64,000 bases of DNA from an uncultured Clostridia bacterium (lineage in GTDB: Bacteria; Bacillota; Clostridia; TANB77; CAG-508). The stretch is taken from positions 1 to 64,000 of the forward strand of contig CAKOTZ010000003.1 in assembly GCA_934120395.1 (NCBI GenBank), read 5' to 3'. The position numbers and the translations under genes were made by a program. The notes beneath the pieces are model-generated. The model searched no databases. It saw nothing but the letters and a program-made list of their open reading frames with translations, and was not told the DNA's origin. This document shows, one piece after another, positions 1-9,547 of this stretch (its first letter is position 1; the number at the start of each line of letters is the position of its first letter).

Positions 1-10
1 TTCCCTCCTT
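1..10 (-). promoter_or_regulatory. Ribosome binding site of a gene starting left of the window
   Basis: The complement reads AAGGAGGGAA, a near-perfect Shine-Dalgarno sequence. The gene it serves would start a few bases beyond the left edge on the minus strand, downstream of gyrA. Only the site is visible. Confidence 0.4.
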
Positions 11-30
11 TTTTATTATAACAAAAAAAT

Positions 31-62
31 AAATGTAAACACGTTTTTTTGTGTCTACATTT
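31..62 (-). terminator. Intrinsic terminator after gyrA
   Basis: A 12-bp inverted repeat (31-42 with 51-62, one mismatch) is followed on the minus strand by a run of T. It lies about 60 bases past the gyrA stop codon. Confidence 0.7.
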
Positions 63-122
63 ATTTTACCACTTCAAATTAAAAATTTTGTGATTTTTTT
101 TTATTGTTAATAAAATATTTTA

Positions 123-2564
123 TTATTCTTTATCTTCTATTTCTTTTTCTGTAATCTTTTCTAAACTTACGACTTTTCCTTCATTAGTTCTCATTAATGT
201 AACACCTTGAGTTGAACGACCTAATATACTAATATCGCTTACATTCATACGAATAATTGTACCCGTATCTGTAATTAACATTACATCATCATTTTCATCT
301 ACAATACGAATTCCTATAATATCACCTGTTTTTGGCGTTATCTTATAAGTTATAACTCCTTTTCCACCTCTTGTCTGCACTCTGTATTCATCAAGTTCAG
401 TTCTCTTTCCAAATCCATTTTCTGTAATTGCTAGTAATGTAGCTTTGCTTCCAGCTATTATTGATTCCATTCCAATTACTATATCATCATCATTTAAACG
501 AATGCCTATAACTCCTTGCGATTTTCTACCAATTGGTCTTACATTCTTTTCATCAAAAGTAATACACATTCCTTTTTTAGTTACAAGTACTACATTATCT
601 TCGCCATCAGTTAAACGAACATCTATAACTTCATCATCTTCACGTAAGGTAATGGCTAATAATCCTGTTTTTCTTGCAGAATTATATTCACTAATTGGAG
701 TTTTCTTAATAAATCCCTTTCTTGTAGCGAATAATAAATACTTACCTTCAGCAAAAGTTGGTATTGTAATAATTGCAGAAATTTTTTCACCTGGATCTAA
801 ACTTAATAGATTAACAATAGCTGTTCCCTTAGCAGTTCTTCCTGCTTCTGGTATTTCATATCCTCTTAATCTATATAATTTTCCCTTATTGCTGAAAAAT
901 AGAACAGTATCATGCGTAGATGCAGTGAATATTTCTTTTACAAAATCTTCTTCTCTTGTTGATATTCCTGTAATACCTTTTCCTCCACGTCTTTGACTTT
1001 TGTATGTATCTAAAGGCATTCTCTTAATATATCCGAAATGAGTTAAAGCAATAACAGTTTGCTCTTCTTTTATTAAATCTTCAATATTTATTTCACCTTC
1101 GGCAGCAATAATCTTAGTTTTTCTTTCATCACCAAATTTTTCTTTCATTTCAATTAGTTCCTCTTTAATAATATCAAAAACCAATTTTTCGCTTCCTAAA
1201 ATTTCTTTCAGATGTGCAATTAATTTCATTAACTCATTGTATTCGTCCTCTATTTTTTCTCTTTGCAATCCTGATAAAGTCTTTAATCTCATGTCCAAAA
1301 TAGCCTGTGCTTGAATATCAGTAAGTCCAAATCTTTCCATTAATCTTTCCTTTGGATCATCATATGAAGAACGAATAATATTTATTACTTCATCAATATT
1401 ATCTAACGCAATTTTTAAACCTTCTAAAATATGTGCTCTTGCTTCAGCCTTGTCTAATTCAAATTTTGTTCTTCTAAGAACAATTTCCTTTCTATGCTCT
1501 AAATAGCAATCTAAGCATTGTCTTAGAGTTAATATTTTAGGTTCACCATTTACTAAGGCTAACATAATAATACCAAAAGTATCTTGCATTTGTGTATTTT
1601 TATATAAATGATTTAAAACAACCTGTGCATTTGCGTCTCTTTTTAATTCAATAACAATTCTAACTCTATCATTACGATCAGATTCATCTCTTAAATCAGA
1701 AATACCTTCAATTCGTTTTTCTTTTACTAAATTTGCAATATTTTCAATCAGTTTAGATTTATTTACTTGGTATGGTAAAGAAGAAACAATAATTCTTTGT
1801 CTATTATTATTCATTTCTTCAATTTCAGCTTCAGCCCTCACAGTTATCTTACCTCTACCTGTTGTATAAGCTTGTCTTATTCCTTCTCTTCCCAATATAA
1901 TTCCCTCTGTTGGAAAGTCTGGTCCTTTAATAACTTCCATTAATTGTTCGTCTGTAACATTATCTTCATCGATAATTCTTATAATTCCATTTATAACCTC
2001 TGTTAAATTATGTGGTGGTATATTAGTTGCCATTCCAACGGCAATTCCAGAAGAACCATTAATTAATAATGTAGGAATCTTAGAAGGTAGCACTGTTGGT
2101 TCTTGAAGTCTGTCGTCATAATTTGGCATAAAATCAACAGTATTCTTTTCTATATCTGTTAACATTTGCTCTGCAATTTTAGACATTCTTGCCTCAGTAT
2201 ACCTCATAGCTGCAGCCCCATCACCATCAATTGAACCAAAATTTCCATGTCCATCAACTAACATATACCTAAGTGAAAAATCCTGAGCCATTCTTACCAT
2301 AGCATCATAAACAGAAGCATCACCATGTGGATGATAACGTCCTAAAACAGACCCTACAGTATTAGCACATTTTCTGTACGGCTTATCCGAAGTAATTCCG
2401 TCTTCATACATTGCATAAAGTATTCTTCTGTGTACAGGCTTTAAACCATCTCTTACATCTGGCAAAGCTCTCGAAACGATAACACTCATTGCATAGTCAA
2501 TATAGGAGGTTCTCATTTCTTCTTCAATATTTCGTTCGATGATATTTTCTTGTATTTCATCCAT
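123..2564 (-). CDS. gyrA: DNA gyrase subunit A
   Basis: GyrA, the DNA-cleaving subunit of the type II topoisomerase that adds negative supercoils. At 813 residues from the ATG at 2564 it has the normal length; AAAGAGG lies 9 bases upstream, and the open frame further upstream is not conserved. The numbering matches E. coli: the catalytic tyrosine is Tyr122 (AAMRYTEARM), and the C-terminal domain has the GyrA box QRRGGKG, which separates it from ParC. In the quinolone region HPHGDASVYD, residue 83 is Ala (Ser in E. coli) and 87 is Asp. It is separated from gyrB by about 5 kb holding a four-gene block and a structured RNA region, an unusual split of the gyrBA pair. Confidence 0.97.
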   Translation of the reverse strand: MDEIQENIIERNIEEEMRTSYIDYAMSVIVSRALPDVRDGLKPVHRRILYAMYEDGITSDKPYRKCANTVGSVLGRYHPHGDASVYDAMVRMAQDFSLRYMLVDGHGNFGSIDGDGAAAMRYTEARMSKIAEQMLTDIEKNTVDFMPNYDDRLQEPTVLPSKIPTLLINGSSGIAVGMATNIPPHNLTEVINGIIRIIDEDNVTDEQLMEVIKGPDFPTEGIILGREGIRQAYTTGRGKITVRAEAEIEEMNNNRQRIIVSSLPYQVNKSKLIENIANLVKEKRIEGISDLRDESDRNDRVRIVIELKRDANAQVVLNHLYKNTQMQDTFGIIMLALVNGEPKILTLRQCLDCYLEHRKEIVLRRTKFELDKAEARAHILEGLKIALDNIDEVINIIRSSYDDPKERLMERFGLTDIQAQAILDMRLKTLSGLQREKIEDEYNELMKLIAHLKEILGSEKLVFDIIKEELIEMKEKFGDERKTKIIAAEGEINIEDLIKEEQTVIALTHFGYIKRMPLDTYKSQRRGGKGITGISTREEDFVKEIFTASTHDTVLFFSNKGKLYRLRGYEIPEAGRTAKGTAIVNLLSLDPGEKISAIITIPTFAEGKYLLFATRKGFIKKTPISEYNSARKTGLLAITLREDDEVIDVRLTDGEDNVVLVTKKGMCITFDEKNVRPIGRKSQGVIGIRLNDDDIVIGMESIIAGSKATLLAITENGFGKRTELDEYRVQTRGGKGVITYKITPKTGDIIGIRIVDENDDVMLITDTGTIIRMNVSDISILGRSTQGVTLMRTNEGKVVSLEKITEKEIEDKE

Positions 2565-2654
2565 GTTTTTAAACCTCTTTTCGCAATTTTTATTCTCTTG
2601 TATTATACTAAACTGTAAGAAAATATGCAAGTTTTTGCTTTAGTTTATTCATAT

Positions 2655-3425
2655 TTATATCAATTTTTTTGCTAATTCTAATTCATACTCAGAAATATTA
2701 AAATCCTGCCCTCTATTTTTTATTAGATTATGTATATTTTCTATTTGCCTTGCACTTTTAATCGTCTGTTCCAATGGTATGACATTTTTTAATTCATTTT
2801 CCAGTTTTTTATACTCTTTTTGCATTCCTTCAAAATCTTTACTTTGATAATACTTTGTCCAGTTTTGTGTATATTTATCTATTTTTTCAACTGACTTTAT
2901 TTGAGCAGTCATTAAATCTTCTATATTATTATTAACCCCTTCTAAAATCATATTTTTACCACGTTTTAACATTGTTGCAACGTTTTTATTTATTAATTTA
3001 TTTTTTCTTGCTTCATCAATAACATTATTTAATAATTTTGATGTACTATCTAAAATTCCACCATTTTTAACAGCAGCTTGTACTTGAGAAATATTTTCAA
3101 ATTTACCTGTAAAAATACCAATAGTACTTTTTCCTAAATCAATTGCCGAATTTATAATAGTTTTTATTCCCTCTTGCAACCCTTGGCTTATTAAAACATC
3201 TTTAACCTCAATTACTTGACTTTCAATTAAATCTGGTAAAACAGCTCTTAAAGCTAAATTAATTCCTGTATTAATTGCTTTACCTAATGTTGACTCAAGA
3301 AAAAAATTTTGATTATCAATTGTAACATCATTTTCATTTCCTAATATTAATAAATTATTTTGATTATTATTTTCAATATTATTTTCTTTTAAATTAATAT
3401 TATTCTCTAATGAATTTGTCTCCAT
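2655..3425 (-). CDS. Protein of unknown function, last gene of the TraC/VirB4/TadZ block
   Basis: I do not recognise this 256-residue protein. The first 40 residues are rich in Asn and Glu and look disordered. The middle, about 45-150, is a mix of hydrophobic and charged residues with no clear signal peptide or long membrane helix, and the C-terminal third is charged and probably helical or coiled. The start at 3425 is preceded by AGGTGGG; a GTG at 3434 is in frame but badly spaced. It overlaps the end of the TadZ-like gene by 26 bases, so translation is probably coupled. Position and overlap suggest that it works with the two ATPases upstream. Its role is unknown. Confidence 0.75.
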   Translation of the reverse strand: METNSLENNINLKENNIENNNQNNLLILGNENDVTIDNQNFFLESTLGKAINTGINLALRAVLPDLIESQVIEVKDVLISQGLQEGIKTIINSAIDLGKSTIGIFTGKFENISQVQAAVKNGGILDSTSKLLNNVIDEARKNKLINKNVATMLKRGKNMILEGVNNNIEDLMTAQIKSVEKIDKYTQNWTKYYQSKDFEGMQKEYKKLENELKNVIPLEQTIKSARQIENIHNLIKNRGQDFNISEYELELAKKLI

Positions 3426-4539
3426 TTTTCCCACCTATCTTTAGATTTAAAAAATTATTTTTACTTACTAAACTATTAAATATTTTTTTATATTGTAATT
3501 CTAATTTCTTATTTTTTAAAATTGTATTAAATTTTTTATTTATTAATAAATTATAATAATCATCATAATTTATTTTTCCTAATATTTTAATGTCATAAAA
3601 AATATTTTTAAGTACATTATCATCAATTGAATTTTTATTATATTTATTAAGCACTATATTAATTTTATTTTTTTCAATATACCAATTTTGCAAATATATA
3701 TTTAATAATTTTCTTGATTTATTAATTCCTAATAAATTTGCTTCTAGTAAAAAAATACATTTATCACTATTTTTTATAATATATCTTGTAACATCAAAAA
3801 AACATTCTGATGTATTATCAATAATAATATAGTCAAATTCATTTTTTAATTTTTTAAAAAGTGTTTTTATTTCTAAATTACTAGTATTTTTATTTATTAT
3901 TTTAATTCCATTAAGTAAATACATTTTTTTATTTAATTTAATTATTTTATTATTTTTATCTTTTATATTTAATATATTATTAATAGAATTATTTAATAAA
4001 TCTAAGTCTATTAATAATACTTTTTTATTTTCTATACTTTTAATTAAATTAATTGAAAATATACTTTTCCCACTTTCATGTGTACCTAATATACTAATTA
4101 TAATTCCATTATGTGCTTTTTTATTAATTCTTTTTACTTTGTATGTTTTATTTTTTATATTTTTATTTTGAATTGTATTTGAAGTATTTTTATTTTTTAT
4201 TATATTTATCATTTCTTTAATTTCAATTTCATTATTATAATAAATTTCAAAAATCCCCTTGCTAATTAAAAAATTTTCTAAACTTTCTTCCTTATTTTCC
4301 AAAATTATAATTATATTTATTTTTTTATTTATATTTTTTATTTTAATAATAAACTCCTTTATGTTTAAATTTCCAATTAAAACCTCACTTAAAATTAAAA
4401 TATCAATATTATTCTTTTCTTCTAATATTTCTATAACACCTTCCTGGTATTGAATATCTGGTGCCACAATTTCTATATCATTTATTTTAGATAATTGTAT
4501 ATTTAAATTTTGATTTGCTAATGCAGTTACAACTTTCAT
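3400..4539 (-). CDS. TadZ/CpaE-like ParA-family ATPase
   Basis: A 379-residue protein. Residues 1-115 resemble a response-regulator-like fold (alternating hydrophobic strands such as IDILILSEVLIG), and about 145-350 is a MinD/ParA-type P-loop domain with LGTHESGKS as Walker A, VLLIDLDLLN after it and FDYIIIDNT as Walker B. This order is that of CpaE/TadZ, which place pilus or secretion machines at the pole or membrane. The Walker A motif lacks the usual lysine of the deviant ParA box, so activity is not certain. The gene is extremely AT-rich, with Asn, Ile and Lys making up much of the protein. It lies 10 bases after the VirB4-like gene. The family call is by pattern only. Confidence 0.65.
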   Translation of the reverse strand: MKVVTALANQNLNIQLSKINDIEIVAPDIQYQEGVIEILEEKNNIDILILSEVLIGNLNIKEFIIKIKNINKKINIIIILENKEESLENFLISKGIFEIYYNNEIEIKEMINIIKNKNTSNTIQNKNIKNKTYKVKRINKKAHNGIIISILGTHESGKSIFSINLIKSIENKKVLLIDLDLLNNSINNILNIKDKNNKIIKLNKKMYLLNGIKIINKNTSNLEIKTLFKKLKNEFDYIIIDNTSECFFDVTRYIIKNSDKCIFLLEANLLGINKSRKLLNIYLQNWYIEKNKINIVLNKYNKNSIDDNVLKNIFYDIKILGKINYDDYYNLLINKKFNTILKNKKLELQYKKIFNSLVSKNNFLNLKIGGKNGDKFIRE

Positions 4540-4549
4540 AATAATCTCC

Positions 4550-6352
4550 CTATTTTATAATATTTTTTTCAAATTCGTCACATTCTATTTTTGTTAAAAT
4601 ATGATCGTTTCCAACAAACATTAAACACTCTCCTCTTTTTAAAGACTTAATTTCTATTTTTTCTTTTTCAGATAAATTTGTATACTTATTTAATAATAAT
4701 ATATTTTCTTCCTCTAATGAAAAAAAGTTTTTAATGCTTGAATTATTTAAAATACTTTTTCCATAAATACCATTTTCTAAACTAAATAAATCTGATACAT
4801 CTTGGGTTATTGCTACAGCACTTCCTCCATATTTACGAATTGTTTTAAATATTTTATAAATAAAACTTGCTACTTCTTTATTCGATGTTACTCCAATTAA
4901 TCTCCATACCTCATCTAAATAAATAGCTTTTTTTATATTTCTATCCTTTTTTATTTTGTCCCAAAATAATTCAGTAAATAAATACATCCCAAATTTGAGA
5001 TTTTCCTCACCTAATTCATAAACATCTGCAACAATAATTTTATTATTTAATTCAACATTTGTATATTCATTAAAAAATTTTAAAGAGCCTTTTACGAAAG
5101 GAATTAATTTTGTTTTTAATTTTTTTGTTCTTTCATCTTGACCTAATATATAATACAAATCTTCCAATTTTGGCATATCATTACTATCTTTAAAAACAGG
5201 TTTTATATTTATTTTATCATTATCAATTTTATATAGACTTTCATCAGAAAAAGTAATACCTTTTCTTTCATAACATTCTATTATCTTTTCTTCCAATATA
5301 GCTTTTTGTTCCTCATCTAAAGTACCAAAAATTAAATTAAAAAATCCTATTAATTTTCCAATTTTGGTTGCTAAATATCCTTTATTTTCCTCCATGCTTT
5401 CTTCACGAATATCAAAAACGTTAATATATGTATTTGAAGAAGGTCCAATTTTTAATATAGTTCCATTTAATTTTTCAGAAATATTTGTATATTCTCTATC
5501 AGGATCAATAATGTACTGTTCTAATCCCAATAACCTATATCTTAAAATTAATAATTTAATAAAAAAAGATTTTCCTGCACCACTTGTACCAAACACACAC
5601 ATATTAGCATTTTTATATTTTTCTCTATTATATCTATCTATAAAAACTAAAGAATTATTATAAATATTAGTTCCTATAAAAATTCCATTTTCATCAAAAA
5701 TAGACGATGAAATAAAAGGGTATGTACAAATAAGACTACTTGTTAGAACATTTCTTTTTGCTGTTACTTTAATATCCTCTTCATTTATCATATATGGACC
5801 AGTTGATAAAAAAATTTGCTCTTGTCTAAAATTTGCTATTCTAGGTTGCATACCATTACTTTGGCAAATTCCTTCAACCTTGTTTAATAAATATTTTAAT
5901 TCTTTTAAATCATCTGAATAAACTAATAAATAAATATACAAAAAATACAAATCCTCATTATTTACCTGAATTTCTTTTCTTATATATTTAGCATCATTAT
6001 ATGTAAATGCTGCAATATCAATATCTTGTCTATTTTTATTAATATTCTGCAAATCAACTCCAACATTTCCTATATGATAAGTTAAATCTCTAATTGTTTT
6101 ATAAGAATCTTGTTTTTCATAAAATATAGATATATTCATATTAATATTGGTATCAATTAATTTTTTTAAAATTAAATCTGAATAATTTCTATAATAATTT
6201 GATATTATTAATCCTGAATAAAATACTCCATCTAATTCTATGTATCTTGGATTTGTTGTATTAACATAAGAACAAGCAATACTATCCTTATCTTGAATTG
6301 TTCCTTCTAAAAAATCCAATTTGTTTTTTTTATTATTTTGTTTTTTTCTCAA
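4550..6352 (-). CDS. VirB4/TraE-like conjugation-type ATPase
   Basis: A 600-residue ATPase of the VirB4/TrbE group, which energises type IV secretion. Walker A is FGTSGAGKS at about residue 255, followed by the family segment YIIDPDREY. Walker B is KAIYLDEVW near 480, followed by RKYGGSAVAITQD, typical of VirB4 C-terminal domains. The N-terminal 230 residues match the VirB4 lead domain in style. No relaxase, VirD4 or mating-pore genes are visible nearby, so this is not a complete conjugation locus. It is 14 bases downstream of the TraC-like gene and shares its promoter. Confidence 0.8.
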   Translation of the reverse strand: MRKKQNNKKNKLDFLEGTIQDKDSIACSYVNTTNPRYIELDGVFYSGLIISNYYRNYSDLILKKLIDTNINMNISIFYEKQDSYKTIRDLTYHIGNVGVDLQNINKNRQDIDIAAFTYNDAKYIRKEIQVNNEDLYFLYIYLLVYSDDLKELKYLLNKVEGICQSNGMQPRIANFRQEQIFLSTGPYMINEEDIKVTAKRNVLTSSLICTYPFISSSIFDENGIFIGTNIYNNSLVFIDRYNREKYKNANMCVFGTSGAGKSFFIKLLILRYRLLGLEQYIIDPDREYTNISEKLNGTILKIGPSSNTYINVFDIREESMEENKGYLATKIGKLIGFFNLIFGTLDEEQKAILEEKIIECYERKGITFSDESLYKIDNDKINIKPVFKDSNDMPKLEDLYYILGQDERTKKLKTKLIPFVKGSLKFFNEYTNVELNNKIIVADVYELGEENLKFGMYLFTELFWDKIKKDRNIKKAIYLDEVWRLIGVTSNKEVASFIYKIFKTIRKYGGSAVAITQDVSDLFSLENGIYGKSILNNSSIKNFFSLEEENILLLNKYTNLSEKEKIEIKSLKRGECLMFVGNDHILTKIECDEFEKNIIK

Positions 6353-6366
6353 TTTTATTTTCCTTT

Positions 6367-6930
6367 CTAATTTTTTATTTGATAAAAAGAACTTAAAATT
6401 AATTTTACTTCTTCTTTCTCATTACAATCTGTAATTAAATTACCACATCTCGATAAGCATTCCTTAATTTTAAAATACTTATCATTTAAATTGTTAATAA
6501 TTAATTTTTCTAAATTATCATTATTTTCTTTTTTATTTTCACTGGAATTTTTAATAAGAATATAAAAATTTTTACAAGACGATTTTTTATCGTGATTTAT
6601 ATTTTGAATAAAATTAATATAATTGTTAGCAATATTTTTAATTTTTTCATCTTCATCTTCTATTTGACTTTTTATTTGGGATATATGTTTAGATAAATCT
6701 TCTTTATTACTTTGAACTAAAATTTGAAAATCAAAATCACAAGTTTTTAAAAATAATTTATAAGAATTTAAAATTGCATCTTTTTCTAAATTAGATTTTA
6801 AATTATAATTAATGGGATAAATTTTTAATATTTTAACATAAGAAAAATCTTTCAACTTAACAATACCATTATCGAGTATTTTAGAAAAAGGCAACCATTC
6901 TTGAACAGAATTTATTGTTTTTTTCTTCAT
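6367..6930 (-). CDS. TraC-like small protein, first gene of the VirB4 block
   Basis: A 187-residue protein beginning MKKKTINSVQEWLPFSKIL. The segment DNGIVKLKDFSYVKILKI, followed by NPINYNL-type text, resembles the short TraC-like or N-terminal VirB4 proteins found just before VirB4 ATPases in Bacillota mobile elements. I see no catalytic motif, signal peptide or membrane helix. Start at 6930 with AAGGAGG about 7 bases upstream. It heads the block that runs to 2655. The name is by resemblance; the function is not shown. Confidence 0.6.
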   Translation of the reverse strand: MKKKTINSVQEWLPFSKILDNGIVKLKDFSYVKILKIYPINYNLKSNLEKDAILNSYKLFLKTCDFDFQILVQSNKEDLSKHISQIKSQIEDEDEKIKNIANNYINFIQNINHDKKSSCKNFYILIKNSSENKKENNDNLEKLIINNLNDKYFKIKECLSRCGNLITDCNEKEEVKLILSSFYQIKN

Positions 6931-6949
6931 TATTCCTCCTTTAATTTAT

Positions 6950-6978
6950 ATTATAATTTGTATTATACTCCTAGTCAA
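6950..6978 (-). promoter_or_regulatory. Promoter of the TraC/VirB4/TadZ block
   Basis: On the minus strand TTGACT (6978-6973) and TATAAT (6955-6950) are 17 bases apart, with an AAGGAGG ribosome site just downstream. It is a near-consensus housekeeping promoter, so the block is probably expressed. Confidence 0.7.
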
Positions 6979-7149
6979 TATTTTTTGATTGACATTTTTC
7001 GACATTTGAACAACTAAAATAATTTTATTAAGTTCCATAAATCTAAAAAAAATTGTATAAACTCCATCAAGAAAATTGTGTTTAGCTATAAAAATAGAAA
7101 TTACAAATTTTTCCTGTATATAAAAAATTAATATGTATATAATATAGAC

Positions 7150-7604
7150 ATAAGGTTTTTATTAGTCGAGCAAAGAACAATATTAGATTTATACATGTTG
7201 AGTTTAATATTGTTCGATCAAAGATTTATTATGGTTTATAATCAATAGATTATAATAGGTCGGCGCTAAGGTTATATTATTTATATGTAAGCTATATAAA
7301 CTTTTCAAACAATATGGTTAAATTATAGGTAATATAGCCGAGCTAAGATTGTATCTATATCTGAATAATTATTATTTTCTCATTTTTTTAATAATAATTA
7401 AATCGATTATTACTAGTCCCATGTGGATGAATATAGTTGATTAGGGTGTATTTATGGTCGAACGACTGATTAATATATGTGTTTAATTGCTTATTTATAT
7501 AGTAATATATATTAGGTGAAAAAAATATGTATATTAGTCTGAGTTAAGATTAATATTAGCTTTATAGATAATAGCTTAGAAGATCAAACTCTTCTAAGCT
7601 ATTA
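7150..7604 (+). ncRNA. Putative structured RNA: five long hairpins joined by a repeated linker
   Basis: Five hairpins follow each other on the plus strand: 7175-7191/7199-7215 (17 bp), 7223-7238/7246-7261 (16 bp), 7270-7285/7324-7339 (16 bp), 7347-7362/7444-7459 (with a 2x2 internal loop) and 7468-7484/7523-7539 (17 bp). Each opens with G and closes with C. The linkers are GAGCAAA, GATCAAA, GGCGCTAA, GAGCTAA, GAACGACT and TGAGTTAA. Most stems contain several G-U pairs when read as plus-strand RNA; on the minus strand these would be A-C mismatches. A TATAAT lies at 7138-7143 with only a weak -35, and a final 14-bp hairpin ends the region. The arms differ in sequence while pairing is kept. No open reading frame fits. 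I do not recognise the family. Confidence 0.55.
7569..7604. terminator. Hairpin between gyrB and the structured RNA
   Basis: A perfect 14-bp stem (7569-7582 with 7591-7604) lies just past the gyrB stop codon. Neither side has a strong T run, so it is either a weak two-way terminator or an RNA end protector. Confidence 0.5.
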
Positions 7605-7612
7605 ATTTAAAA

Positions 7613-9526
7613 TTAAATATCTAAATTTTTAACAAACTTTGCATTCTCTTCAATAAACTTTCTACGAGGAGCAATATCATCTCCCATTAAAATTGAAAAA
7701 GTTTCATCTGCCTTAATTGCATCTTCAAGTTTAACTTGAACCAAGGTTCTTGTAGCAGGATTCATAGTTGTCTCCCAAAGTTGTTCCGGATTCATTTCTC
7801 CCAAACCTTTATATCTTTGAATAGAAACATTTTCTCTACCAATCTCACTTAACTTTTTATTCATCTCCTCATCAGAATAACAGTATACATCCTTCATGCC
7901 TCTTTTAGACAATTTATATAATGGTGGTTGAGCTAGAAAAACATTACCATTTTCAATTAGAGGTCTCATATATCTAAAGAAGAATGTAAGCATTAAAGTT
8001 CTAATATGTGCACCATCCACATCAGCATCAGCCATAATAATTACTTTACCATAACGAATTTTATTAATATCAAACTCATTGCCAATACCAGCACCAATAG
8101 CAACAATAACTGGATTTAGCTTATCATTATTATAAATCTTATCAGCTCTTGACTTTTCCACATTTAACATTTTTCCCCATAAAGGAAGAATAGCTTGAAA
8201 TTTTCTATCTCGTCCCTGTTTTGCACTACCACCAGCAGAGTCTCCCTCAACAATATAAACTTCGCATTTACTAGCATCCTTCTCACTACAATCGGCAAGT
8301 TTTCCTGGTAAGGTAGAAGTTTCAAGAGAATTTTTTCTTCTAACCAATTCTCTTGCCTTTCTAGCCGCCTCTCTAGCCCTAGAAGCACTTATACACTTAT
8401 CCAAAATAGCCTTTGCAATATTTGGATTTTCCTCTAAGAAAGTAGATAAAGCTTCATTCATCGTACTTTGAACAATACCAGTTACTTCACTATTTCCAAG
8501 TTTCGTTTTAGTTTGTCCTTCAAATTGTGGTTCCTTTACCTTTACAGAAATAACAGCAGTAATTCCCTCTCTAATATCTTCTCCTTGTAAATTATTATCC
8601 TTTTCCTTCAAAATATTATGACTTTTTGCATAATCATTAAACACCTTAGTTAAAGATCTCTTGAAACCTTCCAAGTGAGTTCCACCTTCAACAGTATTAA
8701 TATTGTTAACAAAGGAATAAATATTTTCACTATATGATGTTGTATATTGAATTGCAATTTCCACAGGAAAATCACCATCTTTTTCAATATAAATAGGTTT
8801 TTGATTAATCTTTTCCTTATTTTTATTCAAAAATTCAACAAAAGAATTTAACCCTCCCTCAAAGTGAAAATCTGCTTTTTTAGGAGTTTCCTCTCTTAAA
8901 TCAGTTATAGTAATTCTTAGCCCTTTTGTCAAAAAAGCCATCTCACGAAAACGATTCTCTAATGTTACATAATCATATTCAGTCGTTTCAAAAATTGTTG
9001 CATCAGCCATAAAACGAACCTTAGTACCAGTTTTATCTGAATCTCCAACTCTTTTCAATGGTTCAATGGTCTTTCCTCTTTCAAATTTCATTTGAAAAAT
9101 ACCGCCATCCCTTTGAATAGTAACTTCAGTCCATTCAGACAAAGCATTAACAACAGAAGCACCAACACCATGAAGACCGCCAGATACCTTATATCCGCTA
9201 TCTCCACCAAACTTTCCACCAGCATGAAGCACTGTATAAACAGTTTCGGCAGCAGAAATTCCAGTTTTTGCATGTTTATCAACAGGAATTCCTCTTCCAT
9301 CATCTTCAACACATATAATATTTCCTGGCTCAATAGTTACATTAATACTATCACAATAACCGGCTAAAGCTTCATCAACACTGTTGTCAACAATTTCATA
9401 AACCAAGTGATGTAATCCTCTAGCAGAAACACTACCAATATACATACCCGGTCTTTTTCTAACTGCTTCTAATCCTTCTAAAACTTGTATTTGATCTGCA
9501 CCATATTCGTGCTCAAACTTATCCAT
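7613..9526 (-). CDS. gyrB: DNA gyrase subunit B
   Basis: GyrB, the ATPase subunit of gyrase, 637 residues. The GHKL ATPase motifs are present (VDNSVDEALAG, EDDGRGIP, GGLHGVGASVVNA), then the TOPRIM domain (VYIVEGDSAGGSAKQGRD and MADADVDGAHIRTL) and the C-terminal IQRYKGLGEMNP. The TOPRIM segment reads LPLWGKMLNVEK where many bacteria have LPLRGK; my recollection is that the Trp form occurs in some clostridia. Start at 9526 with AGGAGGG 6 bases upstream. It follows remB by 21 bases in the dnaA-dnaN-recF-remB-gyrB order. Confidence 0.97.
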   Translation of the reverse strand: MDKFEHEYGADQIQVLEGLEAVRKRPGMYIGSVSARGLHHLVYEIVDNSVDEALAGYCDSINVTIEPGNIICVEDDGRGIPVDKHAKTGISAAETVYTVLHAGGKFGGDSGYKVSGGLHGVGASVVNALSEWTEVTIQRDGGIFQMKFERGKTIEPLKRVGDSDKTGTKVRFMADATIFETTEYDYVTLENRFREMAFLTKGLRITITDLREETPKKADFHFEGGLNSFVEFLNKNKEKINQKPIYIEKDGDFPVEIAIQYTTSYSENIYSFVNNINTVEGGTHLEGFKRSLTKVFNDYAKSHNILKEKDNNLQGEDIREGITAVISVKVKEPQFEGQTKTKLGNSEVTGIVQSTMNEALSTFLEENPNIAKAILDKCISASRAREAARKARELVRRKNSLETSTLPGKLADCSEKDASKCEVYIVEGDSAGGSAKQGRDRKFQAILPLWGKMLNVEKSRADKIYNNDKLNPVIVAIGAGIGNEFDINKIRYGKVIIMADADVDGAHIRTLMLTFFFRYMRPLIENGNVFLAQPPLYKLSKRGMKDVYCYSDEEMNKKLSEIGRENVSIQRYKGLGEMNPEQLWETTMNPATRTLVQVKLEDAIKADETFSILMGDDIAPRRKFIEENAKFVKNLDI

Positions 9527-9547
9527 CTTATTCCCTCCTATAGATAA

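Noticed and set aside
445..996. 183-codon open frame opposite gyrA
   Set aside because: It is a shadow of gyrA on the other strand, has no ribosome site and no recognisable domain.
6367..6930. TraC-like and VirB4-like genes as one gene broken by a frameshift
   Set aside because: The first gene has its own stop, and the second has its own ATG after a 14-base gap; no CGG or frame continuity is seen. It fits two normal genes.
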